Part shown: one piece after another, positions 22,438 to 31,400 of the stretch
Layout: each line of letters opens with the position of its first letter
Numbering within the stretch: the first letter of the stretch is position 1
Source of the DNA: Dipteris shenzhenensis
Taxonomy: Eukaryota > Polypodiophyta > Polypodiopsida > Gleicheniales
Direction: 5' to 3' (one strand)
DNA: 64,000 nucleotides
NCBI GenBank assembly: GCA_047967505.1
Contig: CM106539.1
Translations under genes and position numbers: made by a program
Notes under the pieces: generated by a model
Database searches by the model: none
Seen by the model: the letters and a program-made list of their open reading frames with translations, nothing else
What the model was told of the DNA's origin: nothing

Positions 22438-25400
22438 CATCTTCATCCATCATCTAACTACCCCTCTCTCCCTCCTCCCTCCACCCCAGCCCCCCCCCCC
22501 CCCCCCTCTCTCTCTCTCTCTCTCATCTTCATCCAGATACTCAGATTTGGCATGCCTATGCCCACACATTACATGATATCCCGAATCAGCCCCCTCTTGA
22601 CCTCTCGCACACACTATGACCTACCTCTTGCACCCTATTCACTAAGGGGGGTGTCAAGGAACTGGTAATGAAGCTTCACAATGGCCGAGCAAAAGATCAT
22701 GAGGTTTATGCACTAAGTTTATTACATACGTGATCGACATCCTAGCCTTGACCCTAGCAAAGCTATTCAATGAGCAGTTTGCCTCGGTTTCCCACACACG
22801 TGGACCCTCAACACCATCACACCTATTCACAAGGCACGGGATCCCATGAGTCCAAAAAACTACAGGATCATTATGGTCAGGCATGTCATGTCCCAGATAT
22901 ATTCCTCAGTACTTGACATGGAGGTCAGCTGCTATGGAGAGATGCAAGTACTTAGGTCAGAGGGGCAGGCAGGGTTTCTTCATAAATAGAGTTTCGCAGC
23001 CAGAAATCCTAATTTGCAGCGAGAAAAACTAGCCTCGGGCTGCGTGCAAGTGCAAAACACCTTCAACAAGGTCTGTACAGGCTGTATGGCATGTCCATAC
23101 AGTCCGTACACAGCCCCTGCCACCTGGAGAAGGTCCGTACAGTCTGTACGGACTGTTTGTCAGTCCGTACGGCCTAATAAATGCACTGTACAGCAGCGGA
23201 TTTGCACCATGAAGGCTCCAACGATTTGCAGATGGTGCTCCCGGCCTTGGACTGCGTGCAACAGGGCTGGAGGGCAAGGAAACAGAGAAAAACAGCCAAC
23301 AGATAGCAACCACCAACCTCTAGAAGGTCTGGCACAGCAAGGAGGAGGAGAAGAAGATGGCGAATTCTAGAACAGCCTCTAGAATTGGACACCATCTGCC
23401 CTAAGGGGGGGGAAAAGATGCTAAAAGTGGAGCTGGTAGGCTGCATGTGCTTGACACGTGCCCTAACCCCCTGTACCAAGGAAACATTGGTTTCCTAGGG
23501 GCAACTTTTAAAGGCTCTAACCCCACTAACCAATGAAAAACATTGGTACTGTCTAGGGGCAACCTTTTAATCCTTTTTAAACCCCTCTTCCCATGTGAAA
23601 CTTGGGAATCTATCTGGGGGCAAACTTCCTAGCTCCGCACACCCCTCCGCGAGGTCAAAGTGATGCCATGCCTTGATTCTATAGGTCTAGCCAATGTGTC
23701 CAGTTAGATGTTAACACTAGGGGCTTTCAAGAACTCACCGCTCCTCTAGGCCAATCCCCCATGGCCAAACTGGTTACAAACTTAATTTGCTTACAAAATT
23801 CACGTCCCCCTGACAAGTTTGAATGGCGTAGCAAATCCCTGGTATGAGTCAGGGATCCCATTGTCGTAGGCACTACCTATGAATCTAGGACAATGTCATC
23901 AACATTACTGAGCTGCTCTATAAAATCATTAATCTTGGGGAGATAGGCATCCATGTTGCCCCCTTCCTTCATCTAAACATTATCCACGACCAAGGCCCAC
24001 TGTGAATCTGATAGAGACTGGCCAAAGTATCCAATGGATCCTTGCTGTCTTGCAGAGGCATAACCTCCTTCTTGCCATTCATTGTAAATACTGCATCTGC
24101 CTGTGCATCTCTCTGATCCCAACAAATCTGTTCGGGTGTCGGAGAGTCTGTGGGCAGATACTGTGGGAGTAGTGGAAGATGAACCAGAAGCGGCAGTGGC
24201 TGTACCACAGCCTTGCTGGCCCTCTCTCTCCTTCCGTTATTTACTTTCTCTTTGCCTTGCCTCTACCATAACTGGCCTCTTCAGGGCTGCCTGGATGCAA
24301 TCTAGACTCCTTTGGATCCAGATACGACGCTCGATCAGTCGAGATCTCTTCATAGCAGTCTGCTACTTTCAACCAGAGATATCACATTTTGCCAGGGCAG
24401 TACGAGAGGGGGCAGAGACGTCACCATACGCACCTCTTTACCAAGATATCATGGAATTTTCGAGTCGCAGGGATGTCCTCCTAGTTGGAGACTTACAACA
24501 CGGGATAGGAGCACGCCAAGTACCACTTCTGGATTTCTGAGAGGATGCAGTCTTACTACCTGACATGGATCTTGTTGATGCTGGCATATCAGGAGTGTCT
24601 GTTGACAGGCAGGCCCCTATCACCTCTTATGGGCATGCACTTCTTGATCTAGGTACGGCACATGATCGCATTCTCTACAATGATCTTGAGCGATGGCCCT
24701 CCTCTAATGGCTTTACCTGCTTTCCACATGGAGGAGGGTCTAGCATGGTTGATTACTTCTTGGGATCCCCTGCTTCATATCACGCATCACTGATTTCTTG
24801 GTTTCACCACCTCCACCTGGGGCTGATCACACTTATCACCCCTCACCTAATCACCCCTCACCTAGCCACACCATCCACTACACCACCTACTATGACATTT
24901 TGGTGCACCAAGTATGCATTGCATCAAGTAATGGGAGATGCGTGGAAAGGACAAGACCAGTTACAAAGTCTCCAAAAAAACAGATTAGCAATCTCTCCAG
25001 AATAACAGCTCACTCTTAGCCACCGCTAGCAATCCTCCAGTATGACATGCATAAAGGCTTTACATTTTCCAATATTAGCCATTAAAACATGAAGCACAAT
25101 ATTTATAGCATATGCATGAATTAAATCTTTCAAAACATGGACTGGCATTTAAAGCATGTATGAAATGGTCAGCTTATTATGTCTATCCTTTAAAGATTAA
25201 GTCATTTTGTGGATAACAGCTTTGCATACCATTTCAAGCTCCTTAGCTGCGTCCACCTCCTTCATCCTTCTGAGTTCTTCACATGTAATAAGCTTTCCAG
25301 CCTGCAAATTCCACCTCAACGATCATCAATATGGAAATGTACTTTCCCTGCTCATGCTTGCGCTCAGTCCCCCTGGCTACCTCCTTTTCTATGTGGCATT

Positions 25401-28400
25401 CCCCCCCCCCCCCCAACACTCCTCCCCTGTGTTCCCCTTATGCGGAGCCCACTTTCCCCCTACTCTAGTAGCTCCACGTCATTAACCAGGCCTGTGCAGC
25501 CGATACATAGGCTCTCTGTTGCTGCTGCATTTTCACTCCTGCATACCGCCCTCGTGCATCTTTGTGCACACTTTTGTGCCCTCGCATCCATGCCCCCCTT
25601 TTGGGAAAGTGTGAAGGATAGCCTTGTGCAGTGAACGACTAATCAGAGCGGCATGGTCCTCTAGGAGGAATTGCATTTCACAGCTGCCTCAAAAAAAGCT
25701 TCTACATACATTGCATTCCTTATTTGATGAACCTCAGCCAGCAGCTCTGCCAATAATCACTTGAAACAAACAGAGGGAACAACAGGAAGTAATGACTTGC
25801 AAAAGATGACCAGATATTAAATTCCAAAAGGGATACTCACAACAACTATGAAGATGATGATCATTTAAACATTCATGTTAATCAAAAAGGATTTGTTAGA
25901 AATGAGAGATTTGCTGATTTGATTTGAACGCTGCTGACTACAAAAACAATCTGGAATCTGTCACTTCCAAGAATTCTCTGATCGTGGAAGACCCAGATTT
26001 CCTCCCTGAGGAGGTGATGCTAGACACTTCGGACGGAGGATTTTTCCATCAGCAAGTGGAGGTTCCAGGCCTGCCAGAGCAGTTCCTTCATTGCAGAGGG
26101 ATGGGCCACTTGGCCAAATCAATTATCATGCCCACATTGTGCGAGCCTCTTGACCTCAGGCCCAGTCAAATTGCAAGCAGGATGGGGCGTAAGAGATGTC
26201 CTAGCCACCCCCCAGACGAGCCCCAGCCTCAAACCCCCTAGTTTACCGCATTAGAGGGTGTTTGGAGTAGAGTGAAGGGTAAGAAAATAGAAAAGAAAGT
26301 GGCAAGGAGCACCAAATGACATGTCAAACAAGGATGACACCTCAAGCTGAGCCCTTCCCTCAAGATAAGCAGACAATCGAGGCTCCTCAGGAGTTGTTCT
26401 TTGACCTCCCTTCAAACGGTTTGCAGCAGAATCCCATGCCAGATCCTGTGTCACAGGTTCAGCCAGTTTCAGGGTCTGCTTTATGGTCTCTTCACCCACT
26501 AGCCCTACCCTCCCTCCGCCTCCTCCACCTGACCCCCCCCCAAAAAAAACCTGCTTCCCTTGTGCAGCCTCGCCCCCCCCCCTCCCCCCCTCAAACAAGC
26601 TAGCAATCTTGTCACTTGTCCCCCTATCAAGCCTCTTTCTTCCCATCCTCCCCCATTGGGTTTCCCCCACAAACTCAAGTCCCTCGACCCCCGCCCCCCG
26701 ACCCCCTCTAACCCCTTCTTAGATCCCAACACTAGCCTCTTCGATCTCCGGTTTTCAGCTAGTCCTCTTCTTAGGGATCAAGCCCTCTTTTGCAGCTTCC
26801 AAGGCTAAAGCCCAACCTAGGCCAGCCACTTCCTTGAGAGTTTTGGCACCTAGGACCATAAAATTACATAGAGGTTCCTAAGAAGTATTGTCTTGTAGTG
26901 GAGGTTTCAGCGCTGATCTTGTAATCCTTGAAAGAAGGCACCATTCGAGTGGTAAGGAGCCCATCCCACCCTTGTTGGGACTTTAATTTTGTTTCCACAA
27001 GAAATAAGCAATTGAATCTTGTTCACTTCAACCTTATGATAAAGGCCCAAATGATGGAGATGCTTGAGGATTGGAGAGTTGTGGCCATGTCCACATGGCC
27101 ACAGTGCTACTCTTTGAAGTGGATGTGTAGAGGCAATGGTACATCTAGACACCAACGTGAACGTCTATCAGGTTTTTTATTGGCCCTTGAATCAGTGGGC
27201 CAGTAGACTGGGAGTCACCAAACAGGCCTTGTTTGCCAAAAAAAAAAAAAAAACATCTCCATGAGCTAGACCATAGTTTTAATGTGCATGGGTATGCACA
27301 GCCATAGTCAAAGAACTTGATCTTAGGAGTTGCAAAGAGCCCTTGTTGGGCAGTCATTGGACATTTTGATCCTTCAGGAACACATCATCTCAGCCCCAAG
27401 CATTCATCGACAAAGCTTGCCTCCTTCTAGAGAGGGCCCGCAGATCTAGTCCTTCGTCGTAGACGGAGCATAAGAGTAAGAATCTCGATGGGCTGGTCCC
27501 TTGCCCTTCACGTTTTTCACCAGGGGCAAATTTGGATGGGTGGGGACGCTAGGATTGAAATCTTGAACATTTAGACACTTGCCTGCCACCAACAAAGAGC
27601 ACCTTTTTAGAAACAACCGGCTAAATATGGACTCTTGGATTGTTGAATGCGACTTCAACGATCGAAGTTCGAAAGAGACAAGCTTAAGGGGCTTCCTTCT
27701 CTACAATGCCTCCCTTAGAGCAAGGCATGCAAGAGCAGTTAATCTTCAAACGTGTTCGTGACCCTTGGCCTTGGGCAAAGTTTAACAGAATGCTAGGGAC
27801 CTCAAGTACTCCTTTTACCAACACAAAAATGATGGGCTCCTAGAGAGATTGCACAAATGTACATTCATGATTGGGCCATGCATAGGGATGGCTCCACAAT
27901 TATACATGTTGGACCATTCTCCCATTGTGTAACATCTAGAACATGCATAGGGGTGGCTCCACAATTATACTAGCAGGCACGACTATGTTGGACCATTCTC
28001 CCGTTGAGTAACATCTACATTCATGATTGGGCCATGCATAGGGGTGGCTCCACAATTATACTAGCCAGGCACGACTGTTTGACCATTCTCCCATTGTGTA
28101 ACATCTAGAACAGCCACAGCTAGGGCTTCCCCAAAAACAAGTAAGTATGCATAATGGAGTTATGGTTTTCAACCTTATGAGTGACTATCATGAGATTGAA
28201 ACTGCCTGTTGTGTTTCTAGAGGATGAGTTTAGGAATGTTCTTGGATTCATCTAGGTATAAGGATTTCATATGTGTTGTACCACGAGGTCTAGGCCAAGG
28301 CAAAGTCGGCATCTAGGTGATGAAGATTCAACGAGTAAAGTACTCATTTCACACCTCTCCAGCGCGGTGGGTCTAGCAAGGTGAGAAGATGACATGGCAA

Positions 28401-31400
28401 TTCTTCCAACAATGGGCCCTAGGTCAGAAAGGACTTAACTCCAACATTTGAGGGATGATGGGGGGTAGCTGCACTTAGACCCACAAGAGATTCTAGAGAT
28501 GACTACATCTTTCTATCGCCAGCTATTTCAAGCAGAGGAGGAGACTCCACAAGTAGTGGCAGACCAAGAGGAGGTATGGACCCACATTCCCCACTATAGT
28601 CACCCTAAGCACCATTACATGATTTTGGCATTGATGGTGCCAATATCGTGCACACCTTATCGGTATTTCCATGGCTATGTGACTAACTGAAGTATTCAAA
28701 CATTATTAATACTGTGTGCATGTGGCAATGGAACAATGAAGAAATCTCACATATCATATGTATCTAATGGAGCATGAGATAGACAGGCTAGTAGCCTCTT
28801 ACCCTCTAATGTGGGCAGGGCCCTTTTGCAAGGAATGAGAGGGGCAAGCAGGGACAAAACCCAGACTTGACCCGAGGGCCACGGCACCCTTTTGAGGTGT
28901 CTGACAAAGACCACTCTCTTGTCCTGTTAAAGGGATGTAAACTCTAACAATGCCCATCTCATCTATATAACCTTGACTTAACGACCAACTAGTAATGACT
29001 AAAAAACATACCTTCTTCAAAGACTCCCATATACTTGTGGCCGGCTCATGAAAGTTTGCTCCTCGATAATCAATTTTCTGGTTTGGATCTTGGTAATAGT
29101 TTACAGTTGGGTAAATTGGATCGCCTCCCCACACTGCCAAGAAACATTTGTGACTTTTTAGCTAACATTGGGATTGTGAAATTTCAAAATTTCCTGCATG
29201 CAGCCATGATTCTTAATACATCTTGCTGATTCCATCAATTGTCTCAGTAATGTCATTAAAACTATATTTGCAACTAGCTCAAGTTAAATAACTTGATACA
29301 TTGGCAATACGTAAGCTTTCAGAGTGATGCTGCACAAGATGGTCAAGGAAAGGATATTCTGCATATTTTTTGCACTTCTGGATGTTCTAGAAGGCAGCAA
29401 TATATACAATGAGCACATGCAATGAGCACCACAATGCGATCATGAAAGAGCATGCTTTGATGCTTTTCCCTCTCTGTGTTCAGATTGGGAGACAGGGGTA
29501 GCATGTTCTTTCTGGATGTTCTAGAATGCAAAACATGCACCACAATGGAACCACACCAAAAAAAAAAGCAAGCTTTAATGCTTTTACACCCATGCGCGCG
29601 CGCACACACACACACTCAAGTTACACAATATTCACAAGACACAAATAAACAACAGAAGCAAACAGCAAGCTACATGTGCCCTTGTCAAGATCCCCCACAA
29701 AAGAAAAGAATGTTATATTCTTTCCAACTTAACAATAACATTATATTCACTCGTGCTGCTCTATCTCCCCCCTCTACACACACAGACACACATATCTATA
29801 GTGCGCTTCCAAAAACAAATGTAGCAAAACGAATTTGGGGGATATGTCAATGTGAGAGTTTTTGCATGACGGGGTCTCTAATGGCTGTGTTGCTTTGTAT
29901 CCGTCCATTTGACGCTTCCATTGTAACAGCCACTGTTCTGGGTCTCTTCCATTGCTTTGTCTGGGATTTTGCTTGGATTTATTTCAAGGACCTTGTGGAG
30001 GTTTGTGTTGGCATAACACTTCTCCTTCCAAAGGTAACATACCTGGTTCAGCCAACAGAATGGGGTATGGGGTTTGTACCTTGACTTCTAGCTTCCTATG
30101 AGGATTCTGTTTTTATGGCCTCCACTCTCCTCCAGTATTGGACGATGGCTTGTCTCTGACACCATTATTCAGATCTATAGAGAATCACTGTCTGTACTTA
30201 TGTAGTATAGAACTCGTTTCTCATTGTCCTGGCATCAGCCAAGAGAAAAGATGGAATTCTACAAAAGAGAGATCAACCCCATGTTATGTATGGATTATAA
30301 GACTACTTCAAAGGGTGATGTCTGGTTTCAAGCAATGCCTTGTATACAAGATAAGGACCAGCTCACATGATCTCAAAATAGAAGTATGCAGATGGCAAGA
30401 ACTCCCAAGGAAAGGTAAAACTTGCAAATTGTGCCCAATAGATAAAATTGAAGATGAAGCCCACCCACTTGTACAATTCTAGGCACATCAACACATGAGA
30501 TGAAATGGCTCTGTTAATGTTCACTGGAAACCCAATAGGATCTATGGGACAGCCACAGGCTCACCCCATCACACGACTCCAGCCTTGTATATTGCAGACG
30601 ACATTATATGGGCAGTCATGTCCTTGTATGAGAGAGTTATAGATGGACACAGGCTGTCAGAGGAGGTGAGCAGCACCATTGGGATAAGCAGGGGTGCCCC
30701 CTCTCCCACACCTTTCACATTTACATTGAATGAGATCGCGTCTTTTGTGTACACACTACGAGGTCAAGGGTCGATTATAGCACAATCTGTTATACCTATC
30801 CTGCTATATGCTGCTGATGATGTGTCGATCTAAGACACAGCACAGGGACCTTAGATGCATTTGACAGTTTTGCAAGTTCTTGACGCGAGCAGAGACATGG
30901 TCAACCTGTGTAAAGCCAATGTTATGATCATCAACACTAATGACTCTCACCCTCAGCGCGAGGCTTTCACACTTGCAGAAGAGCCAAGAAGAAAGTCAGA
31001 TCCTGTGTATATTTGGGGTGAATCTTCACAGGCCCCAAGGTTAACATGAAACCTGCATGTTTGACGAGAGGCATCCTTCGTTGTGGATACTAGAGAGAGT
31101 GTTTCCAGGCCCACTTCCCAGGTGCTTTCCATCGTCATAGAGAGGATGAGTGGACTGGTCTTGAGAGACTACAAGTCACGATGCTATCTCCGATGATGCG
31201 GGGGAAGGGATGTACTCCACGTGACATCAACTTAGCAGAGCACATAGATGCCTCATCCCATATCATCACCAATCTGGACCGAGTCAGACAGTTCCGCTAG
31301 GCAGATCAACAAGTTTGTTTTTGTCCAAAGAGGTGACAATAACGATCTTGCACTCACTCTTACATGATATCATCACATTCACAATTCACATTCTCACATG

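Noticed and set aside
21859-22453. Several minus-strand Ser/Pro-rich frames
   Set aside because: Compositional effect of GGA/GAG and CT repeats in intron 6.
29476-30084. 202-aa plus-strand frame
   Set aside because: Mixed composition with a CA microsatellite and no family signature; lies within pTAC12 intron 4.
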